A DNA stretch of 64,000 bases, taken from the NCBI GenBank assembly GCA_017435365.1, contig JAFSFD010000013.1, positions 1 through 64,000 on the forward strand, in the 5' to 3' direction. The position numbers and the translations under genes were made by a program. The notes beneath the pieces are model-generated. The model made no database searches, was not told the origin of the DNA, and saw only the letters and a program-made list of their open reading frames with translations. Source of the stretch: Akkermansia sp. (lineage in GTDB: Bacteria; Verrucomicrobiota; Verrucomicrobiia; Verrucomicrobiales; Akkermansiaceae). Shown piece by piece: positions 51,905-63,282 of the stretch; position 1 is the first letter of the stretch; the number at the start of each line of letters is the position of its first letter.

Positions 51905-51934
51905 AGTGTAGCATAGTCGGGCACGCTCGGTCAA
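51905..51934 (-). promoter_or_regulatory. Leaderless-type promoter of the 51455-51898 gene
   Basis: TTGACC (51929-51934), 18-bp spacer, TACACT (51905-51910), then 6 bp to ATG 51898. Confidence 0.65.
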
Positions 51935-51963
51935 GAAAAAGCCCCGTGGCTTTCGCGCGGGGC
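51935..51963 (-). terminator. Likely terminator of mpl
   Basis: Stem GCCCCG (51941-51946) / CGGGGC (51958-51963) with a T-rich tail on the minus strand. It touches the promoter of the next gene. Confidence 0.6.
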
Positions 51964-51992
51964 AGGGAGCATGTGTGTTCCAGGGGAGAGCT

Positions 51993-52112
51993 CGATAAAT
52001 TGGAATTTGTGGGGGAACTCTGTCGGAGCACGGGACTTCAGTCCCGATTGGAAGCACCGTTATTTCGGGACTGAAGTCCCGTGCCCCGACAACGACAAAC
52101 ATCAATTTATCG
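51993..52112 (+). repeat. Dispersed palindromic element, copy 3 (best-preserved ends)
   Basis: Outer inverted repeats CGATAAATTG (51993-52002) and CAATTTATCG (52103-52112) are perfect and enclose the 69-bp core at 52022-52090. It lies 43 bp beyond the mpl stop. Confidence 0.88.
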
Positions 52113-52155
52113 CTCCCTTTTCTTAAACTTTGTGCTCGTATGAGAGTGGGGTCTT

Positions 52156-53598
52156 TTACTGAGCCAGGGCAATGAGCAGCTTGTTGTGAATGCCGCCGAA
52201 GCCGCCGTTGCTCATGACGAGAATCACGTCGTTCGGGTGCACGTGGGTCACCACATGGGCCACGATGTCATCCACATTCTTACCCACGTAGGCATCGGTG
52301 CCGGCGGCCTTGATGTCGGCCAGCAGCTTATCTTCGTCCAGCCGCTGCTCGGGGGTGAGGCGCTTGTGGTTCTCGATGGGGGAGATGACGGCGAAGTCAG
52401 CCTCGGCCAGGGATTCGGCCAGCTCGCTCTGGAAGAGGTTGCGGATGGTGGTGTTGCTGCGGGGTTCGAAAAGCACCCACAGGCGGCTCTTCGGGAAACG
52501 CTGGCGCAGGCCGGCAATGGCCAGCCGGATGGCGGTGGGGTGGTGGGCGAAGTCATCCACCACGGTCACGCCGTTCACGGTGCCGCGCACTTCCTGCCGG
52601 CGTGCCACGCCTTCAAAGCTGCTCAGTGCAGCGCGGATTTCATCCGGGCTCAGCCCGGAGAAAGCAGCGGCGCAGGCGGCCATGGCGGCATTGCGCACGT
52701 TGAAATCGCCAATCATGGGCACGTTGAAGCGCTCGCCACAGAGCGGGCAGGGGACTGATTCCTCGCCCTCGGGGGCGGGCTTGCAGGTGAGGGTGAAGCT
52801 GCTGCCATCGGTGCGGGGCTCCAGGTCGGTGATGCGGATGTCGGCGTCCTCGGCCATGCCCACGCTCACGAGCTTCACCATGCGCAGCTCCGTGGCGGCG
52901 CAGGCGCGCACATCGGCGCAGTTCGGACAGTCGGCATTGATGAAGACGATGCCGTTGCGGGGTACGGCGCGCAGCAGGCGCTTGAAGGAAAGCTTGATTT
53001 CCTCCACATTGGCGTAGATATCGGCGTGGTCCATCTCGATATTGTTGATGATGACCACCTCCGGCAGGTAGTGAAGGAACTTGGAGCGCTTGTCGAAGAA
53101 GGAGGTGTCGTACTCATCGCCCTCCAGCACGCAGAACTCAGAATCGGTGAAGCGGCCACCGCGCCCCAGGTTGCGGGCAATGCCGCCAATCATGAAGCTG
53201 GGGTTGCGGCCGTTGGCTTCCAGCATCCAGGCCAGCATGGAGGTGGTGGTCGTCTTGCCGTGTGTGCCGGTCACCACCAGGTTGCGCTTGCCCCAGAGGA
53301 AGAACTCCTTCATGGTCTCCGGCAGGCTCATGTAGCGCAGCCGCTTCTCCAGCACGGCTTCCACCTCGATATTGCCCCGGCTCATGGCGTTGCCGATGAC
53401 CACCAGGTCGGTGTCTGCCGGGATGTTGGCAGGGTTGTAGCCCTGGAAAATCTGAATGCCCTCATTCTCGAGGAAAGTGGACATGGGCGGGTAGACATTG
53501 GCATCGGTGCCGGTTACCACGTAGCCCTGTCGTGCCATGGCCGATGCAACGGCCCCCATGGCGGTGCCACATATTCCGAGAAAGTGAACGTGTTTCAT
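52156..53598 (-). CDS. mpl: UDP-N-acetylmuramate:L-Ala-gamma-D-Glu-meso-DAP ligase
   Basis: The 480-residue Mur ligase attaches recycled murein tripeptide to UDP-MurNAc. HFLGICGTAMGAVASAM is the N-terminal UDP-binding loop, VVTGTHGKTTTTSMLAWML the ATP P-loop, IINNIEMDHADIY the magnesium site, and VVDDFAHHPTAI with EPRSNT the C-terminal domain motifs. GGIARNLGRGGRF and CVLEGDEYDTSFFDKRSKFLH (read in two parts) distinguish Mpl from MurC. It shows that DAP-type peptidoglycan is made and recycled. Monocistronic, divergent from gyrB. Confidence 0.93.
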   Translation of the reverse strand: MKHVHFLGICGTAMGAVASAMARQGYVVTGTDANVYPPMSTFLENEGIQIFQGYNPANIPADTDLVVIGNAMSRGNIEVEAVLEKRLRYMSLPETMKEFFLWGKRNLVVTGTHGKTTTTSMLAWMLEANGRNPSFMIGGIARNLGRGGRFTDSEFCVLEGDEYDTSFFDKRSKFLHYLPEVVIINNIEMDHADIYANVEEIKLSFKRLLRAVPRNGIVFINADCPNCADVRACAATELRMVKLVSVGMAEDADIRITDLEPRTDGSSFTLTCKPAPEGEESVPCPLCGERFNVPMIGDFNVRNAAMAACAAAFSGLSPDEIRAALSSFEGVARRQEVRGTVNGVTVVDDFAHHPTAIRLAIAGLRQRFPKSRLWVLFEPRSNTTIRNLFQSELAESLAEADFAVISPIENHKRLTPEQRLDEDKLLADIKAAGTDAYVGKNVDDIVAHVVTHVHPNDVILVMSNGGFGGIHNKLLIALAQ

Positions 53599-56421
<2,823 letters not shown>

Positions 56422-56446
56422 CCCCTAACCGATTTCTTACTGAATT

Positions 56447-59071
56447 ATGAGTGAAACAAGAATTCGCCCGGTAGACGTGGCCGAGGAGGTTTCCCGCAGC
56501 TTCCTGGATTACTCCATGTCGGTGATTATCTCCCGCGCCCTGCCGGACGCCCGCGACGGCCTCAAGCCCTCCCAGCGCCGCGTGCTCTATGCCATGCACG
56601 AGCTCGGCCTGGTGCCCAGCAAGGGCACAATCAAGTGCGGTAAAATCGTGGGTGACACCATCGGTAACTACCACCCGCACGGTGACCAGTCTGCCTACGG
56701 CACGCTGGTGACCATGGCTCAGCCCTGGAACATGCGCGACATCCTGGTGCAGGGGCAGGGTAACTTCGGTACGCCGGAAGGCGACCCGCCCGCCGCCATG
56801 CGATACACCGAGGCCAAGCTGAGCCACCTGGGTGTGGCCCTCATGGATGACCTGGACAAGGATACGGTGGATTTCCAGCCGAACTATGATAACCGCCTCA
56901 CGGAGCCCGTGGTGTTCCCCTCCGCTTTCCCGAACCTGCTGGTGAACGGCGGCACGGGTATTGCCGTGGGCATGGCCACCAACATGGCTCCGCACAACCT
57001 GGGTGAAGTGGTGGACGGCATCTGTGCCTACATCGATAATCCCCACATCACCAGTGAGGCCCTGCGTGCCTATATCAAGGGCCCGGACTTCCCCACCGGC
57101 GGCTATGTGCTGGGTTACAAGGGGATTGACAGCTACTTCCGCACCGGTCGCGGCAGCGTCCGCATGCGTGGCAAGATGGAGGTGGTGACCAACGAGAACG
57201 GTCGCGAGTTCATCCATATCTCCGATGTGCCCTACGGTGTGAACCGCGCTGTGCTGCAGGAGCGCATTGCCGAGCTGGTGCGTGATAAGATTATCACCGA
57301 TATCGCCGGCATGCGTGACCTGACGGACTACATCGAGATTGAGCTGAAGCGCGATGCCCGCCCGCAGGTGGTCATCAACCAGCTTTACAAGCTCACCAGC
57401 ATGGAGTCTTCCTTCTCCGTGAACATGCTGGCCATTCACGAGGGACGCCCGAAGGTGCTCACCATGAAGGATGCCATTAACTTCTACGTGGAGCACCGCC
57501 GCGAGGTGGTGGTGCGCCGCACGAAGTTTCTGCTCCGCAAGGCTGAGGACCGCGCCGAGGTGTTGGAGGCTTACCTCATCGCCCTGGCCAACATGGATGA
57601 GTTCATCCGCATCATCCGCGACTCGAAGAACCGCGAGGACGCCCGTAACCGACTCATGCAGTTCAGCTTCCCGGTGGAGCTGGCCCGCGGCCTCGGTATC
57701 CTCATCCACAGCCAGCCCTCCGTGCAGGGGGATAAGTATATCTTCACCGAGCGCCAGGTGAATGCCATTCTGGAACTCCGTCTCTACCAGCTCACCGCTC
57801 TGGAAAACGACAAGATTTCCGATGAGTACAAGAAGCTGCTGGAGCTCATCGAGGACTACCTGGACATCCTGGCCAATGAGAGCCGCGTGCTCGGCATTGT
57901 GAAGGACGAGCTGCGCGTCATCAAGGAGAAGTATGCCACCCCGCGCATGACCCACATCATCCCGTTCGAGGGCGACATGGCCATCGAGGACCTCATCCCG
58001 AACGATTCCATGATTGTGACCATCACGCACAGCGGCTACATCAAGCGCACGAACTCGGATGAGTACCGCCTGCAGGCCCGCGGTGGCAAGGGTATCAAGG
58101 CCGCCACGACCAAGAGCAAGAAGGATGCCAACGACTTCGTGGAGCACCTCTTTGCCGCCCAGAATCATGACTATATCATGTTCTTCACGAACACCGGCCG
58201 TGTGTACGTGGAGCGCGTGTACGAGATTGACGAGGCCGCCCGCAGCGCCCAGGGCCGCTCCATCAAGAACCTGCTGGATATGCAGGCGGATGAGCGCATC
58301 GCCGCCATTCTGCGCCTGGAACGCCGCGTGAGCGAGGATGGCAAGGATATCACCTTCGCGGAGGATTCCGGCAATGTGGTGTTCGCCACCAAGGACGGCA
58401 CGGTGAAGAAGACCGCCCTCAACGATTTCGTGAATTACCGCAAGGCCGGTATCATCGCCATCAACCTGGAGGAGGGCAACTCCCTTGTCAACGCCATGCT
58501 TACCAATGGCGAGCAGGACGTTGTCATCGTAACCCACGATGGTATGAGCATCCGCTTCAACGAAAGCGATATGCGCACCCAGGGCCGCAACACCATCGGC
58601 GTGCGTGGTATCCGCTTGCGCGAGGGTGACTACGTGGTGGCTCTGGCTGTGGTGCCCAATGATGAGGAAACCCTCCTCGTGGTCTCAGAAAACGGCTTGG
58701 GCAAGCGTACCAAGTTCGCTGAGTACCGTTTGCAGAGCCGCGGCGGTATCGGTATTAAAACCATGAACTGCACCGATAAGACCGGCTTGGTTGTCTCTGC
58801 CACTACGGTGACGGATGAGGACGAACTCATGATTATGACTACCGGCGGCCAATCTGTGCGCATGAAAGTCAACACCGTGCGCGAAACCGGCCGCGCTACC
58901 CAAGGCGTGAAGCTCATCACCCTCAACGATAAGGAATCCATCCAGGAAATCACCTTGGTCATTCCCGATGATGAGGATGAAAGTGAAGAGAGCGAGGGTG
59001 CTGATGAAAGCGAATCCGCCCCCATCGAGGGCGAGGAAGCTTCTGCTCCCACCGCCGATCCTGAGGCCTGA
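56447..59071 (+). CDS. gyrA: DNA gyrase subunit A
   Basis: 874 residues. The breakage-reunion domain has MSVIISRALPDARDGLKPSQ and the catalytic tyrosine in AAMRYTEAKLS at about residue 120. The C-terminal beta-pinwheel carries the GyrA box as QARGGKG at about residue 545, which separates gyrase from topoisomerase IV. In the quinolone region HPHGDQSAYGTLV, the positions equal to E. coli Ser83 and Asp87 are Gln81 and Gly85. An acidic Glu/Asp/Ser-rich tail of about 30 residues ends the protein. It is cotranscribed with gyrB and followed by a strong terminator. Confidence 0.96.
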   Translation: MSETRIRPVDVAEEVSRSFLDYSMSVIISRALPDARDGLKPSQRRVLYAMHELGLVPSKGTIKCGKIVGDTIGNYHPHGDQSAYGTLVTMAQPWNMRDILVQGQGNFGTPEGDPPAAMRYTEAKLSHLGVALMDDLDKDTVDFQPNYDNRLTEPVVFPSAFPNLLVNGGTGIAVGMATNMAPHNLGEVVDGICAYIDNPHITSEALRAYIKGPDFPTGGYVLGYKGIDSYFRTGRGSVRMRGKMEVVTNENGREFIHISDVPYGVNRAVLQERIAELVRDKIITDIAGMRDLTDYIEIELKRDARPQVVINQLYKLTSMESSFSVNMLAIHEGRPKVLTMKDAINFYVEHRREVVVRRTKFLLRKAEDRAEVLEAYLIALANMDEFIRIIRDSKNREDARNRLMQFSFPVELARGLGILIHSQPSVQGDKYIFTERQVNAILELRLYQLTALENDKISDEYKKLLELIEDYLDILANESRVLGIVKDELRVIKEKYATPRMTHIIPFEGDMAIEDLIPNDSMIVTITHSGYIKRTNSDEYRLQARGGKGIKAATTKSKKDANDFVEHLFAAQNHDYIMFFTNTGRVYVERVYEIDEAARSAQGRSIKNLLDMQADERIAAILRLERRVSEDGKDITFAEDSGNVVFATKDGTVKKTALNDFVNYRKAGIIAINLEEGNSLVNAMLTNGEQDVVIVTHDGMSIRFNESDMRTQGRNTIGVRGIRLREGDYVVALAVVPNDEETLLVVSENGLGKRTKFAEYRLQSRGGIGIKTMNCTDKTGLVVSATTVTDEDELMIMTTGGQSVRMKVNTVRETGRATQGVKLITLNDKESIQEITLVIPDDEDESEESEGADESESAPIEGEEASAPTADPEA

Positions 59072-59097
59072 TACGCTCTAAAATATCACTCATATTT

Positions 59098-59138
59098 GCC
59101 CGCCCTGCCACGCCCCACCCGTGGCAGGGCGCGCTTTT
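59098..59138 (+). terminator. gyrA terminator; left copy of a 41-bp direct repeat
   Basis: A 12-bp stem (59101-59112 / 59120-59131) followed by GCGCTTTT. The whole 41 bp recurs at 60247-60287 with one base change. Confidence 0.88.
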
Positions 59139-59148
59139 CACAGACGCC

Positions 59149-59178
59149 TTGACAGTTCTCATTCTTTAATGTTACACT
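59149..59178 (+). promoter_or_regulatory. Promoter of the RhuM-like gene
   Basis: Perfect TTGACA (59149-59154), 18-bp spacer, TACACT (59173-59178). A short leader carries AGGAAAG before ATG 59205. Confidence 0.65.
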
Positions 59179-59204
59179 ACACCCAACCTAGGAAAGTTCG
59201 CACG

Positions 59205-60209
59205 ATGAGTACCCCTATACCCTTTATTCTTTACAACACCCCGGATTCGCAGGGGCGTGTACAAGTGTATGTTAAAGATGATACGCTTTGGGCAACTCAA
59301 AAGGCAATAAGCGAGTTATTTGATGTGTCTGTTTCAAGTGTAAGTAAACATTTAAGAAACATTTATGAAGAAGAAGAATTAACGGAATCTGCGACAATTG
59401 CAAAAAATGAAATTGTCGTCAGTAGAGGATTTCGGGGAGAGGTAAAAGAAGATATAACTTTTTACAATCTGGATGCGATTATTTCTGTTGGTTACCGGGT
59501 AAATTCACGGAAAGCTACGAAGTTTCGTCAATGGGCAACCCAGACACTTAACGACTACATACGCAAGGGTTTCGTTATGGATGACGAACGCCTGAAGCAA
59601 GGTGAATCTCTTTTTGGAAAAGACTATTTTCGTGAACTACTCGAGCGTGTTCGTTCCATACGTGCAAGTGAACGCCGTATCTGGCAACAAATTACTGATA
59701 TTTTTGCTGAATGCAGCACAGACTACGACAAAAATGCATCAGAAACGCGTAATTTTTATGCCATGGTACAAAATAAGTTTCATTACGCCATTACCGGCAA
59801 AACGGCGGCTGAAATCATTTGGGAAAGCGCTGACCACACGAAGAATCATATGGGGCTTCTCTCATGGAAGCACGCTCCGGAAGGTCGCGTCTTGAAATCT
59901 GATGTCACTATCGCCAAAAATTATCTTACTGAAAAGGAAATTCGCCGTTTGGAACGAGCTGTATCAGGTTTTTTTGATTATATAGAAGATCTTATTGAAC
60001 AAGAAAACTGCTTCTCAATGGCACAATTTGCGGAGAGTATCAATGCTTTCTTGTCTTTCCGAAGATACAAAATTCTTCCGAACAATGGAGGGGTATCCAA
60101 GGCACAGGCAGATGCAAAGGCAGAAAGTGAGTATGATATCTTTAACCGGAAACAGCTTATCCATTCCGATTTCGATAAACAAGTTCAGAAAATGTTAAAG
60201 ACTGAATGA
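59205..60209 (+). CDS. RhuM-family protein
   Basis: 334 residues and clearly lower in GC than the flanking gyrase genes. The N-terminal third is the RhuM signature: DDTLWATQKAISELFDVSVS, then VSKHLRNIYEEEEL, a winged-helix-like segment, and TFYNLDAIISVGYRVNSRKATKFRQWAT (in parts), followed by LNDYIRKGFVMDDERLK. RhuM proteins were first noted on a Salmonella pathogenicity island and are common on islands and near defence genes; their molecular activity is not settled. The start at 59205 has an AGGAAAG ribosome site. It lies alone between duplicated terminators, suggesting insertion. Confidence 0.88.
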   Translation: MSTPIPFILYNTPDSQGRVQVYVKDDTLWATQKAISELFDVSVSSVSKHLRNIYEEEELTESATIAKNEIVVSRGFRGEVKEDITFYNLDAIISVGYRVNSRKATKFRQWATQTLNDYIRKGFVMDDERLKQGESLFGKDYFRELLERVRSIRASERRIWQQITDIFAECSTDYDKNASETRNFYAMVQNKFHYAITGKTAAEIIWESADHTKNHMGLLSWKHAPEGRVLKSDVTIAKNYLTEKEIRRLERAVSGFFDYIEDLIEQENCFSMAQFAESINAFLSFRRYKILPNNGGVSKAQADAKAESEYDIFNRKQLIHSDFDKQVQKMLKTE

Positions 60210-60246
60210 ACGATAGCATTCAGAGTTAGACAAGTGGTTGTCATAC

Positions 60247-60287
60247 GCCCGCCCTGCCACACCCCACCCGTGGCAGGGCGCGCTTTT
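60247..60287 (+). terminator. Second copy of the gyrA terminator (right direct repeat)
   Basis: 40 of 41 bases equal to 59098-59138 (G to A in the loop), followed by an extra T. It now ends the RhuM transcript. Confidence 0.85.
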
Positions 60288-60610
60288 TGTCGCCCTTGTT
60301 ATTGGTATCACTCTAACATTTCGTCATTTTTTGAAAAAAATTGAAATTCAGCGGTAGAATTTGAAAAAATAACACGTAGAATGAGTGGAAATGCTTTGAG
60401 AAAAGCAACTACTTCCACCCCAACAAACACTAACCCCACCCACTACCCCACTTAAGACTAAATCCATACCCGTCCGACGCATGCAGAGTCCGCGATAAAC
60501 ATTGTTATTTCACGAGGGTAGCCAGATGAGAAGCAAGTTCACAAGGGCTCATACGCCTGCAAAAAATACTTCTCATTTTATAACAAATTAGCTGTATACA
60601 ACTAATAAAA
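60288..60610 (+). promoter_or_regulatory. Promoter and long structured leader of the AP2-like gene
   Basis: TTGAAA (60331-60336), 18-bp spacer, TAGAAT (60355-60360) predict a start near 60367 and a leader of about 240 nt, unusual in this window. The leader holds a hairpin with arms GTGGAA and TTCCAC around 60384-60417, and a longer-range pair ATGAGAAG (60526-60533) / CTTCTCAT (60569-60576) followed by a T-rich run, which looks like an attenuator. No open reading frame of note. Confidence 0.5.
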
Positions 60611-61525
60611 ATGGAAAACTACCCTACGAACGAGTATCATGGTGGCAACATGAACGAACGCCACATCACGCGCTTCACCTATAAGTTTACCAACTTTCAA
60701 GGTTGGCGAGTAGCAATCAGCCGCCAGGGCATTACCTTGGCACGTTATTTTTCTGACAAACAGTACGGGGATCCAGAGATTGCGCGAGCCCATGCAATCA
60801 CTTTTCGGGACCACGTGTTGAATGAATTGCGGATGCAACCGGAGCGCACCCGCGAGATATTAGACCGCCACCGAGTGAAGCCGCGCAAGCTGTACCCCGC
60901 AGGCCTCAAGCCGTGCAATACCCAGGGAGAGGCAACGGTGCCCACCGGCACAGAGCAGAAGGTCGGAGCATGCAGCATGCGTAGTAACAAGGTGATGCAG
61001 GGAATCCTCAAGAAGGTCTGCCGCCGCTTTCAGCTGGATACGGCGAGTGTGCTCAAGTTGTCGCTTTATTTATTTGCCTTGCAGTATAGTGATGCTGCGG
61101 AAGTGGCAGATGGTCTTGTGACCCCGCAGGTCATGCAGGCCAAGGCCAAATGGGAGGTGGATGAGATGGCGGCCGAGGATGATTATTTGCAGCGCATGAT
61201 TGAACAGCTGGAGAGCCGTGCCGTCTTGGCCGGGTTGCCCAGCTTCGAGGAGTTTTCCACCGGAAAGAGCCCTTCGGTACGCCTGACCTATGGCTTGACG
61301 GAGATAGGTGGTGCCGAGCCACCATCTGTAGAACCACAACCGCCTGTGTTGAGTATGCGCTCCCCGCGTCCCTCACCACCGTCAGCATACCCTATTGCAC
61401 ATCAACCCTCTACCTCTGCTATGTCTTCTCCCCATTCTGCCGGCCCTGTTTCTCACCGTTTGAAGCCCGAATTGTTTGCCAAGGGCACCGAGCCGGCTGC
61501 TGCTCCCCCGCCGGATTATTATTGA
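60611..61525 (+). CDS. AP2/ERF-like domain protein
   Basis: 304 residues. The N-terminal segment at about residues 18-72, TYKFTNFQGWRVAISRQGIT, then ARYFSDKQYGDPEIARAHAI and FRDHVLNEL, matches the three-strand and helix layout of AP2/ERF DNA-binding domains, which in bacteria occur mostly in mobile elements and homing endonucleases. The middle (about 120-205) is helical with LKKVCRRFQLDTASVLKLSL. The last 90 residues are Pro/Ser-rich and probably disordered. No nuclease domain is seen, so it may be a DNA-binding regulator. It lies next to the RhuM insertion, after a long leader. Confidence 0.65.
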   Translation: MENYPTNEYHGGNMNERHITRFTYKFTNFQGWRVAISRQGITLARYFSDKQYGDPEIARAHAITFRDHVLNELRMQPERTREILDRHRVKPRKLYPAGLKPCNTQGEATVPTGTEQKVGACSMRSNKVMQGILKKVCRRFQLDTASVLKLSLYLFALQYSDAAEVADGLVTPQVMQAKAKWEVDEMAAEDDYLQRMIEQLESRAVLAGLPSFEEFSTGKSPSVRLTYGLTEIGGAEPPSVEPQPPVLSMRSPRPSPPSAYPIAHQPSTSAMSSPHSAGPVSHRLKPELFAKGTEPAAAPPPDYY

Positions 61526-61583
61526 TTGCTTGCTATGCTATATGCCTTTCCTTTTCCCTATAAGTCAACCGACCCAACACCCT

Positions 61584-61606
61584 GAGGGGGTCTGTGCGAC
61601 CCCCTC
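61584..61606. terminator. Hairpin after the AP2-like gene
   Basis: Perfect 9-bp stem GAGGGGGTC (61584-61592) / GACCCCCTC (61598-61606) without a T-tract. Confidence 0.5.
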
Positions 61607-61628
61607 CTCCAAGGTGCTACGGCAGCAA

Positions 61629-61655
61629 AATAAAAACGAGCCCATGTGGGCTCGT
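61629..61655 (-). terminator. Terminator of the RNase E/G gene
   Basis: Stem ACGAGCCCA (61636-61644) / TGGGCTCGT (61647-61655) with a T-rich tail on the minus strand. Confidence 0.8.
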
Positions 61656-61686
61656 GTATAAAAAGAGATGTGTTGCAGGGCTCGCG

Positions 61687-63282
61687 TTACATATTGACTT
61701 GGTAGAGTGCCTTGTTGTTGTTGGCTGGATCCAAGATAGCGAAAGCCTCGCGGTGGATGGAGGGGTCGCTGCGGAAGATGAGGCGGCCTGCACATTGGCG
61801 CTCCAGCTCGACAAGGAGTTTGGAGTCCTCGTTCTTGAAGCGTGAGAGCACATCGGAGTTGACCACCACAATCATATCGCCCACGGACTCGCGGTAGCGT
61901 TGAATCGTGGCTTTGAGTTGGCGCTGAATCTCCACGCTCATAGTCATCACGCTCTTGATGCGGCCTCGCCCATGGCAATAGGGGCAATGATCGTTCACGT
62001 AATCCAGCAGCGATTCGTTGATGCGCTGGCGAGTCATTTCCATGAGACCAATGGGGGTAATCTGCATGACCTGCGTCTTGGCCTTGTCGCGCTTCAGGGC
62101 GTCCTTCATGGCCTTGTAGACAGCCAGCTGATCTTTGCGGTGCCGCATATCAATGAAGTCTACCACCACAAGGCCGCCGATGTTGCGCAAGCGCAGCTGG
62201 CGGGCAATTTCACGGGCAGATTCCAAGTTGGTTTCCAGGATGGTCTTATCCAAATCCTTGTTGCCTTTGTTGCGACCGGTGTTGATGTCGATGGCGATGA
62301 GTGCCTCTGTCTCATCAATCACCAGATAGCCGCCGCAGGGCAGGAGCACTTGGCGCTGGAATGCCTCGTTGATTTGCTTTTCCACCCCCAGTTCCTCGAA
62401 GATGGGCTGGCGGCAGGGGTAGTGCTGGATGTGGCGCTTGGCACGGCGAGAGATTTTGCCGGCAATTTCCTGCATGCGCTGGGTGGTCTCCAGATTGTCG
62501 CATACGATGTTGTCCACGTTGTCGGTAAGGAAATCGCGGGCGGTGCGCTCGATGAGGTCGGGCTCGCGGTAGACGGAGACGGGTGCCGGCTGGGCGGCAA
62601 ACTTTTCTTCTACCTCGTGCCACTGCTGCAAGAGCATGGCCAGGTCGCGTACGAAGTGGCGGAAGCGCTGCCCCTGTGCCACCGTGCGCATGATGATGCC
62701 CATGCCCTCCGGCACGTTGAGCTTCTGCACAATCTGGCGCAGTCGCTGGCGCTCTTTGGGGTCATCTATCTTGCGGGAGATACCGAACTGATCCGTAAAA
62801 GGCATGAGGACGATGTAGCGGCCGGCCAAGGAGATGTTGGTGGTCACGCGCGGCCCCTTGGAGGAGATGGGACCTTTGGTGACTTGTACCATGATTTCGG
62901 AGCCGATGGGGTAAATCTCCGGGATATCCTTGCTGGTGATTTTGCGCTGTTGCTTGCGGGGGCGGCCTTCGCGCTGGATTTCTTCCAAGGAGGAATCAAG
63001 GGCGAGAGGCAGGGCATCCCAGAAGTGCAGGAAGGCGTTCTTCTCATAGCCGATGTCTACAAACATGGCCTTGAGCCCGGGTTCGATGTTCTTGACGCGG
63101 CCCTTGAAGATGCCGCCCACGATGTTGTCTTCTCCCTCGCGCTCGATGCTGTACTCCTCGAGTACTCCATCCTCAAGCAGCGCTACGCGGCGCTCCAGCT
63201 TCTCGGAGTTGATGACAATGGTTGAGCCTTCTCTCGGGTTGCACTGGCCAAACCCGAAAAGGCGTTTCACGGAATGAATCAT
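61687..63282 (-). CDS. rng: Ribonuclease E/G family endonuclease
   Basis: 531 residues from ATG 63282, close to RNase G in length and lacking the long RNase E scaffold tail. The S1 RNA-binding domain is at about residues 38-130 (IFKGRVKNIEPGLKAMFVDI, then AFLHFWD). The DNase I-like catalytic part has ALIAIDINTGRNKG and GLVVVDFIDM with the two magnesium aspartates, and the zinc-link CPYCHGRG near residue 430. The enzyme starts mRNA decay and matures rRNA in known bacteria. The reading frame continues upstream to 63600, but only this start matches the family. It is downstream of mreB, as in the mre-rng arrangement of several phyla. Confidence 0.93.
   Translation of the reverse strand: MIHSVKRLFGFGQCNPREGSTIVINSEKLERRVALLEDGVLEEYSIEREGEDNIVGGIFKGRVKNIEPGLKAMFVDIGYEKNAFLHFWDALPLALDSSLEEIQREGRPRKQQRKITSKDIPEIYPIGSEIMVQVTKGPISSKGPRVTTNISLAGRYIVLMPFTDQFGISRKIDDPKERQRLRQIVQKLNVPEGMGIIMRTVAQGQRFRHFVRDLAMLLQQWHEVEEKFAAQPAPVSVYREPDLIERTARDFLTDNVDNIVCDNLETTQRMQEIAGKISRRAKRHIQHYPCRQPIFEELGVEKQINEAFQRQVLLPCGGYLVIDETEALIAIDINTGRNKGNKDLDKTILETNLESAREIARQLRLRNIGGLVVVDFIDMRHRKDQLAVYKAMKDALKRDKAKTQVMQITPIGLMEMTRQRINESLLDYVNDHCPYCHGRGRIKSVMTMSVEIQRQLKATIQRYRESVGDMIVVVNSDVLSRFKNEDSKLLVELERQCAGRLIFRSDPSIHREAFAILDPANNNKALYQVNM

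Noticed and set aside
51899..52105. N-terminal extension of the 51455-51898 protein
   Set aside because: The extra codons cross a promoter, a terminator-like stem and the palindromic repeat; a signal peptide starts at 51898.
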